Assembly: GCA_947444195.1 (NCBI GenBank)
Contig: CANEZL010000023.1
Span: 1 to 64,000, forward strand
Reading direction: 5' to 3'
Source: Methylobacteriaceae bacterium
GTDB taxonomy: Bacteria; Pseudomonadota; Alphaproteobacteria; Rhizobiales; Beijerinckiaceae
DNA length: 64,000 bases
Below, piece by piece: positions 57,717 through 64,000 of the stretch. Each line of letters starts with the position of its first letter. Within the stretch, counting starts at the first letter, position 1. Made by a program: the position numbers and the translations under genes. The notes under the pieces are model-generated. The model did not search any database. It was given only the letters and a program-made list of their open reading frames with translations, and had not been told where the DNA came from.

Positions 57717-58124
57717 TCAGGCCCGCGCGCGGCCCAGGCCGATGCCGTCCATCGCCGTCTGCTCGCGGGCGGCCTCGGCGGCGCGCTCCGCCGAGCGCTC
57801 GCGGTCGTCCAGGATCTCGACCTTCTTCAGGTCCTCGAAGGCCTCGCCGAGCTCGGCCTTGGCCTCGGCGAGCTGGTCCTCCAGGGCGGCGGCGGACTGG
57901 CGCATGTTGTCCCGGCGCCCCGCGGCGGCGCGGGCGTAGGTGGGATAGGCGAAATGCGCCACGTCGGTGATGCCGGCGCGGGCCTCTTCCTGCGCGATCT
58001 CCCGATCGAGCTCGGCCGCCATCCGCAGGAAGTCGGCCATCATCATCTCGATCTGGGTCACGCGACGGCGCTTCTCGTCGACCTGGAAGCGGCGCAGACG
58101 GATCAGCGTGTCACGCGATTTCAT
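57717..58124 (-). CDS. fliJ: Flagellar export chaperone FliJ
   Basis: The 135-residue protein is almost wholly coiled coil (MKSRDTLIRLRRFQVDEKRR, RMAAELDREIAQEEARAGIT, SAAALEDQLAEAKAELGEAF), the length and layout of FliJ, which works with the FliI ATPase in flagellar protein export. It follows fliI by 56 bases in the same direction, the usual order in Rhizobiales. Confidence 0.88.
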   Translation of the reverse strand: MKSRDTLIRLRRFQVDEKRRRVTQIEMMMADFLRMAAELDREIAQEEARAGITDVAHFAYPTYARAAAGRRDNMRQSAAALEDQLAEAKAELGEAFEDLKKVEILDDRERSAERAAEAAREQTAMDGIGLGRARA

Positions 58125-58180
58125 GGGGAACGCTCACTCCACGCAACAAGATGGTCGAACCCGGCGCCCGGAGCCGCCCC

Positions 58181-59533
58181 TCAACCCGTGCCCACGATCT
58201 GGGCCAACCGGGCGTAACCATCGCCGATGGACGTTGCTTCTTCCTTACCCTGCCCCAGAAAAGCCTCCAGATCGGGCATCAGGGCGACCGCCTCGTCGAC
58301 CTCCCGGGAGGATCCGGCCCGGTAGGCGCCGAGGCGGATCAGTTCCTCCATGTCGGCATAGGTGGAGAGCACCCGCCGCGCCCGCCGCACCACGGGGAGA
58401 TAGTCCGGATCGCAGGAGCGCGGCATGGTGCGCGAGACGGAGCGCAGCACGTTGATCGCCGGGTAGCGCCCGCGCTCGGCGATGGCCCGCTCCATCACGA
58501 TGTGCCCGTCGAGGATGCCGCGCACCGCGTCGGCCACCGGCTCGTTGTGGTCGTCGCCCTCCACGAGCACCGTGAACAGGGCCGAGATCGTCCCCTCCCC
58601 CACCCCGGGCCCGGCCCGTTCGAGGAGGCGGGGCAGTTCGCCGAACACGGTGGGGGTGTAGCCCTTGGCGGTGGGCGGCTCGCCCGCGGCGAGGCCGATG
58701 TCGCGCTGGGCCATGGCGAAGCGCGTGATCGAGTCGATCATGCACAGCACCTTCGCGCCCTGGTCGCGGAAATGCTCGGCCACCGAGAGGGTGACGTAGG
58801 CGGCGTTGCGGCGCATCAGGGCCGGCTCGTCGGAGGTCGCCACCACCACCACGGAGCGGGCGAGGCCCTGCGCGCCGAGATCGTCCTGCAGGAATTCCTG
58901 CACCTCGCGGCCCCGCTCGCCCACGAGGCCGATCACGGCCACGTCCGCGGCGGTGTAGCGGGCGAGCATGGAGAGCAGCACCGACTTGCCGACGCCGGAG
59001 CCCGCGAAGATGCCCATGCGCTGGCCCGCGCACATGGTGAGGAAGGTGTTGATGCAGCGCACGCCGAGATCGAGGGGGGCCCCGACCCGGCGGCGGGCAT
59101 GGGCGGGGGGCGGATCGGCCCGCAGGGGATAGATCCGCGGCCCCTCCGGCAGGGGGCCGAGCCCGTCCACGGGGCGCCCGAGGGCGTCGATCACCCGGCC
59201 GAGCCAGCCCCGGCTCGGGCGCACGGCGCCGGCCGCCTCGTCGCGCACGTAGGCCGCGCAGCCCCGGCGCACGCCCTCGAGGGAGCCGAACGGCATGGCC
59301 AGCGCCCGCTCGCCCTGGAAGCCGATGACCTCGCAGGGGATCGGGCCGCCCGCGCCCTCGACATCGATGCGCCCGCCGAGGCGCATGGCGGCCACGGGGC
59401 CCGCGACCTCCACGAGGAGGCCGCGGATCGCCACCACGCGCCCGTAGACCGCCACCGGCTCGACCCGCTCGAGGGCCGCGCGCAGATGCGCGAGCGCGGC
59501 CGACGGCGTCTGGCTCGGAGGATTCTGACTCAC
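58181..59533 (-). CDS. fliI: Flagellum-specific ATP synthase FliI
   Basis: The 450-residue ATPase has Walker [18 protein letters not shown], Walker [20 protein letters not shown], and the type III ATPase signature [15 protein letters not shown]. It powers export of flagellar subunits. A GTG start at 59533 is used. The gene pairs with fliJ downstream and is divergent from ctrA, a typical Rhizobiales arrangement that links flagellar synthesis to the cell-cycle regulator. Confidence 0.95.
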   Translation of the reverse strand: MSQNPPSQTPSAALAHLRAALERVEPVAVYGRVVAIRGLLVEVAGPVAAMRLGGRIDVEGAGGPIPCEVIGFQGERALAMPFGSLEGVRRGCAAYVRDEAAGAVRPSRGWLGRVIDALGRPVDGLGPLPEGPRIYPLRADPPPAHARRRVGAPLDLGVRCINTFLTMCAGQRMGIFAGSGVGKSVLLSMLARYTAADVAVIGLVGERGREVQEFLQDDLGAQGLARSVVVVATSDEPALMRRNAAYVTLSVAEHFRDQGAKVLCMIDSITRFAMAQRDIGLAAGEPPTAKGYTPTVFGELPRLLERAGPGVGEGTISALFTVLVEGDDHNEPVADAVRGILDGHIVMERAIAERGRYPAINVLRSVSRTMPRSCDPDYLPVVRRARRVLSTYADMEELIRLGAYRAGSSREVDEAVALMPDLEAFLGQGKEEATSIGDGYARLAQIVGTG

Positions 59534-59832
59534 GGGCCGCCCGCTCTAACCCTTCGTTTACCTCCCTCCTTAACACTGGGCTCATCAGGCTTGTAGCGGG
59601 CCGTGTTTCCCTGGGGTTGGAGGGGCCGAAGGGCCTGCTTCCACAAGCCGCACCGGCGTGTCCGGCGGGCCACAGGAGAGGGACGACCCGTTGCGGGTGA
59701 GGCACTTGAGACGAGGTTGCGGGAGATCGGCGAGAGGGATCGGAGGCGCCTGTGAGAACAGAACGTCAACTCCGGAAGCTCGGCCGCGGAAGCGGCCCGA
59801 TCAGATCGCTTGCAACCCAGAATCAGGTTTTG

Positions 59833-59846
59833 TTAACGATTAACCA
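59833..59846 (+). promoter_or_regulatory. Possible CtrA-binding half-sites upstream of ctrA
   Basis: TTAACGATTAACCA contains two TTAAC half-sites three bases apart, the second matching 7 of 8 of the CtrA half-site TTAACCAT. It lies in the 420-base gap between fliI and ctrA. Autoregulation of ctrA is known in alphaproteobacteria. The full TTAA-N7-TTAAC form was not found. Confidence 0.45.
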
Positions 59847-59954
59847 CTAGCGTCTCACGTCAATGCCGACGAGACGCCTGTCCACAGGCCGGGGCAGGCG
59901 GACGGCGGGGGCGTGTCCGAACGCTGATGCGGCCGGCGGGGCTGGGGACCGACG

Positions 59955-60656
59955 ATGCGGGTACTTCTGATCGAGGACGACAGCGCCACGGCGCAGAGCA
60001 TCGAGCTGATGCTCAAGTCCGAGAACTTCAACACCTACACCACCGACCTCGGTGAGGAGGGTGTCGATCTCGGGAAGCTCTACGACTACGACATCATCCT
60101 GCTCGACCTCAACCTGCCCGACATGTCGGGCTACGAGGTGCTGCGCTCCCTGCGCGTCGCCAAGGTCAAGACGCCGATCCTGATCCTCTCCGGCATGGCC
60201 GGCATCGAGGACAAGGTGAAGGGCCTCGGCTTCGGCGCGGACGACTACCTGACCAAGCCCTTCCACAAGGACGAGCTCGTCGCCCGCATCCACGCCATCG
60301 TGCGCCGCTCCAAGGGCCACGCCCAGTCGGTGATCACCACCGGCGACCTCGTGGTGAACCTCGACCAGAAGACCGTCGAGGTCTCCGGCGCCCGCGTCCA
60401 CCTCACCGGCAAGGAGTACCAGATGCTGGAACTCCTCTCGCTCCGGAAGGGCACGACGCTGACGAAGGAGATGTTCCTCAACCATCTCTACGGCGGCATG
60501 GACGAGCCCGAGCTGAAGATCATCGACGTGTTCATCTGCAAGCTGCGCAAGAAGCTCGCCAACGCCAGCAGCGGCCGCAACTACATCGAGACGGTCTGGG
60601 GCCGCGGCTACGTGCTGCGCGAGCCGATGGACGGCGAGGAGCGGATCGCGGTCTGA
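59955..60656 (+). CDS. ctrA: Cell-cycle response regulator CtrA
   Basis: The 233-residue protein starts [20 protein letters not shown], has the phosphorylated Asp51 in [13 protein letters not shown] and Lys in [16 protein letters not shown]. An OmpR-type winged helix follows ([20 protein letters not shown] and [14 protein letters not shown]). CtrA controls cell-cycle, flagellar and other genes in alphaproteobacteria. A very strong terminator follows its stop. Confidence 0.97.
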   Translation: MRVLLIEDDSATAQSIELMLKSENFNTYTTDLGEEGVDLGKLYDYDIILLDLNLPDMSGYEVLRSLRVAKVKTPILILSGMAGIEDKVKGLGFGADDYLTKPFHKDELVARIHAIVRRSKGHAQSVITTGDLVVNLDQKTVEVSGARVHLTGKEYQMLELLSLRKGTTLTKEMFLNHLYGGMDEPELKIIDVFICKLRKKLANASSGRNYIETVWGRGYVLREPMDGEERIAV

Positions 60657-60708
60657 GCGGTCACGCCCGAGATCCGGTCGAACGGGCGGGCCTTCGAGCC
60701 CGCCGGGA

Positions 60709-60757
60709 GGGCCTGCCGCCGCGGAAACGGGCTTCCGCGGCGGCAGGCCCTTTCTTC
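60709..60757 (+). terminator. Terminator after ctrA
   Basis: GGGCCTGCCGCCGCGGAA and its exact complement form an 18-bp stem with an ACGGGC loop, followed by TTTCTTC. Beyond it, TTCTTCGTCCGCACGCCC occurs twice in tandem (60751-60790). Confidence 0.9.
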
Positions 60758-60925
60758 GTCCGCACGCCCCTTCTTCGTCCGCACGCCCTGGGCGAAGGCC
60801 GATGCCCGCCATCCGGGATCGCCGTGCGCTGGAGCACCCCACCCGCCGGGCCGGATCGAGAAAACCGCCGGGCGCCGGCGAAACCGGCTGGGCATCGCTC
60901 CGCTCCATGCTAGACTAGACGCGTT

Positions 60926-61318
60926 ATGGCATCGCTCCGGCACGGCTGGCGACGGATGGCCGCGATCCTCCAGATCGTGGCGCTGGTTCTGTTCGCCCTG
61001 CCGCCGACCGCCCAGGCCGAAGGGGCACGGGGGGAAGGGCACGGGCACGGCGCGCCGGCCCATCACGAGCGGATCGCCGGGCCGGCCGCGCACGCGGCGA
61101 TATCCCCGGAAGCCGCGCTCACCCCCGACGCCCCGCCCGACGGTCACGGTCCGTGCTGGCTCGGCTGCTGCACCTGCCACGCCTTCGTCGAGGCGTTCTC
61201 CCCCGTCGTGCTCCGGGCCGGCCGGATCGCGGCACGCCTGCCGAAGCCCGCGCAGGAGGCCGCGCGCCTGGGCGCCTGGCCGGAAGCCCTGCCCGAACCC
61301 CCTCGAACCCTCGCCTGA
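60926..61318 (+). CDS. Secreted His/Cys-rich protein upstream of metal efflux genes
   Basis: The 130-residue product has a signal peptide (MAAILQIVALVLFALPPTAQ after a short basic start). A His-rich stretch follows (GEGHGHGAPAHHERIAG) and a Cys/His cluster GHGPCWLGCCTCHAF. This resembles small DUF2946/CopL-like metal-associated proteins found beside copper or zinc efflux operons. It is 76 bases before the adaptor gene and probably co-transcribed. Metal binding is inferred. Confidence 0.65.
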   Translation: MASLRHGWRRMAAILQIVALVLFALPPTAQAEGARGEGHGHGAPAHHERIAGPAAHAAISPEAALTPDAPPDGHGPCWLGCCTCHAFVEAFSPVVLRAGRIAARLPKPAQEAARLGAWPEALPEPPRTLA

Positions 61319-61394
61319 GATCCCACGCGCGAGCGCGCTCGGCACGGGAGGCTTGCTCCCCCGCGCCCGGTATCCCAGAGGCGAAGGTTCTTCC

Positions 61395-63155
61395 ATGCGA
61401 TCCCGAATCCATGCCGCGCGCGGCGCGGCGCTCTCGGCCGTGCGCGCCGCCGCGCTCCTGGCGCTTACCCTCCTGCCCGGCACGGGCGCGGCCCACGAGG
61501 GCCACGACCACGGCGAGGCCCGCACGCCGCCGCCCGCCGCCGCGCCCCGGGGCACGTCGCGCAGCGACGGCCTCGAACTCGTGGCGATCGCCCGCAACGG
61601 CGCCCTCACCGTCTTCATCGACCGCGCGGCCACCAACGAGCCGGTGACCGACGCGGTGGTGCGGGCCGAGACGCCGGACGGGGAGATGCCGGCGACCGCC
61701 GCCCCCGACGGAAGCTACCGGCTGCCCGCGCACTGGAGCGAGCGGCCGGGCACCTACGAGGTGCTGTTCACGGTGACCGCGGGGGAGGCGAGCGACATCT
61801 TCCCGGTCTCGCTCACCGTGCCCGAGCCGCCCCCCGCCCCGGTCGCGGCCACGCCCTGGCACGCGGGCCTCGCCGTCGCCCACGATTTCCGCCAGCACCT
61901 GCGCGAGGCCGACCCGATGCCGGCCCTCATCGGCGGCGGCGGCTTCGTCCTCGGCCTCGCGGCAGCGCTCCTCCTGCGCCGTCGCCTCGTGCCCGCCCTC
62001 GCCCTCGTCCTCGTCCTCGCCGCCCTCCTCGCGGGGCCCGCCGCCCTCGCGCACGAGGGCCACGACCACGGCGCGGGATCCGCCCCCCAGGTCGCTCCCC
62101 GGATCACGCCCCGGGTCACTCCCCGGGCTGCCCAGATGGCGGCGCCGGGCCCGCAGGACCTCGCCCGGCGCCTCGCCGACGGGTCCGTCTTCGTGCCGAA
62201 GCCGACGCAGCGCGTGCTGACCCTGCGCACGGTGGTGACGGCCTCCGCGCCCCTGCGCCGGACCACCGAGCTTCCGGGCCGGATCATCCCGGATCCGAAC
62301 GCCAGCGGCGTGGTCCAGTCCTCGGTGGGCGGGCGCCTGTCGCCGCCGGCCTCCGGCCTGTTTCCCCGCCTCGGCACCCGCGTGGCGAAGGGCGACGTGC
62401 TGGCCTATGTCACGCCCCCCGTGCAGGCCGTCGACGTCTCCGACATGCGCCAGCGCCAGGGGGAGCTCGACCAGCAGATCGCCATCGTCGAGCGCCGGGT
62501 CGAGCGCTTCCGCAGGCTGGCGCCGAGCGGCGCCGTCTCGCAGGTCCAGCTCGAGGAGGCGCAGGCCGAGTTGAAGGGCCTGCAGGACCGCCGCGCGGCG
62601 CTCGACGGCGTGCGCGCCCAGCCCGAGGCCCTGGCCGCCCCCGTCTCCGGCGTCGTCGCCGAGGCGAACGCGGTGGCCGGCAAGATGGCGAGCCCCGGCG
62701 CGGTGGTGTTCCAGATCGTCGATGCCGGCCGGCTCTGGGTGGAGGCCCTGAGCTTCGACGCGCCGGCGGGCCCCGGCGAGGCCAGCGCCCGCCTCGCGGA
62801 CGGGCGCGTGCTCGCCCTCGACTACATGGGGGCCGGCCTCGCCGACCGGAGCCAGGCGGTGCCGGTGCAGTTCGCCGTCCGTGGGGCGCCGCCGGAGCTG
62901 CGCATCGGCCAGTTCGTCACCGTGCTCGCCGCAACCGACACCGAGCAGGCCGGCATCGCCCTGCCCCGCACCAGCGTGGTGCGCGGGGGCAACGGCCAGA
63001 GCCTCGTCTACGAGCACACGGCGCCGGAGCGCTTCGAGCCGCGCGAGGTGCGGATCGAGCCCCTCGACGCGGCGCGGGTGCGGGTCGTCTCCGGGCTCGG
63101 GGCGGGCAAACGCGTCGTCGCCCAGGGGGCCGAACTCCTCGATCAGGTCCGCTGA
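61395..63155 (+). CDS. Heavy-metal RND efflux periplasmic adaptor, with fused N-terminal domain
   Basis: The 586-residue protein has an unusual double layout. First come a signal peptide, HEGHDHG at 34-40 and an Ig-like domain (about 55-145). Then a membrane segment that looks like a second signal peptide (about 182-218) is followed by a second HEGHDHG at 220-226. The rest is an HlyD/CusB-type adaptor: beta barrel, a coiled coil (QGELDQQIAIVERRVERFRR), and lipoyl halves. It bridges the inner-membrane pump and an outer-membrane channel. GAAGG precedes the ATG. The RND pump follows after 9 bases. Confidence 0.85.
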   Translation: MRSRIHAARGAALSAVRAAALLALTLLPGTGAAHEGHDHGEARTPPPAAAPRGTSRSDGLELVAIARNGALTVFIDRAATNEPVTDAVVRAETPDGEMPATAAPDGSYRLPAHWSERPGTYEVLFTVTAGEASDIFPVSLTVPEPPPAPVAATPWHAGLAVAHDFRQHLREADPMPALIGGGGFVLGLAAALLLRRRLVPALALVLVLAALLAGPAALAHEGHDHGAGSAPQVAPRITPRVTPRAAQMAAPGPQDLARRLADGSVFVPKPTQRVLTLRTVVTASAPLRRTTELPGRIIPDPNASGVVQSSVGGRLSPPASGLFPRLGTRVAKGDVLAYVTPPVQAVDVSDMRQRQGELDQQIAIVERRVERFRRLAPSGAVSQVQLEEAQAELKGLQDRRAALDGVRAQPEALAAPVSGVVAEANAVAGKMASPGAVVFQIVDAGRLWVEALSFDAPAGPGEASARLADGRVLALDYMGAGLADRSQAVPVQFAVRGAPPELRIGQFVTVLAATDTEQAGIALPRTSVVRGGNGQSLVYEHTAPERFEPREVRIEPLDAARVRVVSGLGAGKRVVAQGAELLDQVR

Positions 63156-63164
63156 GGAGCCGCC

Positions 63165-64000
63165 ATGTTCACGCTCCTCGTCGCGCAATCCCTGCGCAGC
63201 CGCCTGCTCGTCCTCGCCCTCGCCGCCGTGCTCGTGGTCTACGGCGCCTTCGCCGTCACCAAGCTGCCCGTCGACGTCTTCCCCGACCTCAACCGCCCCA
63301 CCGTCACCGTGATGACGGAAGCCGAGGGGCTCGCCCCCCAGGAGGTGGAGCAGACCGTCAGCTTCCCCATCGAGACGCAGATGAACGGCCTGCCCGGCGT
63401 CGTCCGGGTGCGCTCGGTCTCCGGCGTCGGGCTCTCGGTGGTCTACGTGGAGTTCGACTGGGGCACGGACATCTACCGCAACCGCCAGCAGGTCTCCGAG
63501 CGGCTGGCGATGGTGCGCCCGCAGCTACCTCCCACCGTGAACCCGACGATGGGGCCGATCTCCTCGATCATGGGCCAGATCCTGATGGTCGCGGTGACGG
63601 GCGACACGGTGAGCCCGATGGAGCTGCGCGAGATCGCCGACTTCACCATCCGGCCGCGCCTGCTCGCCATCCCCGGCGTCGCCCAGGTGATCCCGATGGG
63701 CGGCGAGGTCCGCCAGTTCCGGGTGGCGCCCCAGCCCGCGGCCCTGCGGGCGCTCGGCGTGACGCAGGGCCAGCTGGAGACGGCGCTCGCCCAGTTCGGC
63801 ACCAATACCGGCGGCGGCTTCACCGACCAGCATGCCCGCGAGTACCTGATCCGGAACCTCGGCCGGACCATGAACCTCGACGACCTGCGCAACATGGTGG
63901 TGGCCACCGTCGAGGCGCGGCCGGTGCACCTGCGGCAGGTGGCGGAGGTCTCCTTCGCCCCGCGGGTGAGGCGGGGGGATGCCGGCTACATGGGCGCGCC
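63165..64000 (+). CDS. CusA/CzcA-type RND efflux pump (truncated by window edge)
   Basis: The first 278 codons are present. [20 protein letters not shown] is membrane helix 1, followed by [60 protein letters not shown] and the start of the porter domain ([19 protein letters not shown]). This is the heavy-metal efflux branch of the RND family. It ends at the window edge mid-gene, so metal selectivity (Cu/Ag versus Zn/Co/Cd) cannot be read from the later helices. Confidence 0.9.
   Translation, partial: MFTLLVAQSLRSRLLVLALAAVLVVYGAFAVTKLPVDVFPDLNRPTVTVMTEAEGLAPQEVEQTVSFPIETQMNGLPGVVRVRSVSGVGLSVVYVEFDWGTDIYRNRQQVSERLAMVRPQLPPTVNPTMGPISSIMGQILMVAVTGDTVSPMELREIADFTIRPRLLAIPGVAQVIPMGGEVRQFRVAPQPAALRALGVTQGQLETALAQFGTNTGGGFTDQHAREYLIRNLGRTMNLDDLRNMVVATVEARPVHLRQVAEVSFAPRVRRGDAGYMGA

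Overview
The window looks like chromosomal DNA from a high-GC alphaproteobacterium, most likely Methylobacterium or a close relative in the Methylobacteriaceae. The evidence is the rpsT-dnaA order, the fliJ-fliI / ctrA arrangement, a PaoABC-type aldehyde oxidoreductase, a DUF6894 protein, GGAAC/GTT promoter pairs of the EcfG type, and a tRNA-Arg(CCU) split by a group I intron. The assignment rests on reading the sequence only; no database search was run.

Layout. 1-2.1 kb: the end of a minus-strand sugar-acid operon (IlvD/Edd-type dehydratase, hydroxypyruvate-isomerase-like protein, isopropylmalate-dehydrogenase-like protein). 2.3-7.3 kb: rpsT, dnaA, a polyamine decarboxylase behind a probable speF-type leader RNA, and a GNAT acetyltransferase. 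7.3-14.2 kb: a tightly overlapping four-gene operon built around a 1178-residue bacterial tubulin/FtsZ-like protein that carries a C-terminal GYF domain. 14.3-17.5 kb: queE, a D,D-carboxypeptidase and a glutathione S-transferase. 17.6-19.3 kb: a CRISPR array of 26 repeats and 25 spacers with a type I-C-like repeat and no cas gene in the window. 19.4-21.9 kb: an M48 lipoprotein peptidase and a thermonuclease-like protein.

21.9-28.0 kb: tRNA-Arg(CCU) with a 246-nt group I intron, followed by a decayed 5.8-kb island. A 42-bp imperfect direct repeat of the tRNA 3' end bounds it (22184-22225 and 27961-28002). Inside are a nonsense-mutated and truncated integrase, an IS3-family element with its own target duplication, a disrupted AlbA_2-type gene, a serine recombinase and several very small proteins. 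Next to the right att copy is a probable polymorphic toxin with two possible immunity proteins (28.3-30.7 kb).

30.9-34.5 kb: small secreted, membrane and stress-type proteins, some with EcfG-like promoters. 34.6-44.0 kb: two beta-propeller proteins, an orphan ParA, an M20 peptidase, the paoABC-like operon and a transporter remnant. 44.1-51.9 kb: an FTR1 iron permease, small secreted proteins, two signalling proteins with degenerate receiver domains, topoisomerase IB, a glycosyltransferase, a methyltransferase and an FMN reductase. 52.0-57.6 kb: a periplasmic glutathione peroxidase, a large MscS-type channel, two secreted proteins and a YbhN-like membrane protein. 57.7-60.7 kb: fliJ, fliI and divergent ctrA. 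60.9-64.0 kb: a heavy-metal RND efflux locus that runs off the end.

The strongest candidates for a little-described system are the tubulin-like operon and the toxin/immunity cassette beside the tRNA island. The cas-less CRISPR array and the tRNA intron/island combination are the next most informative loci.
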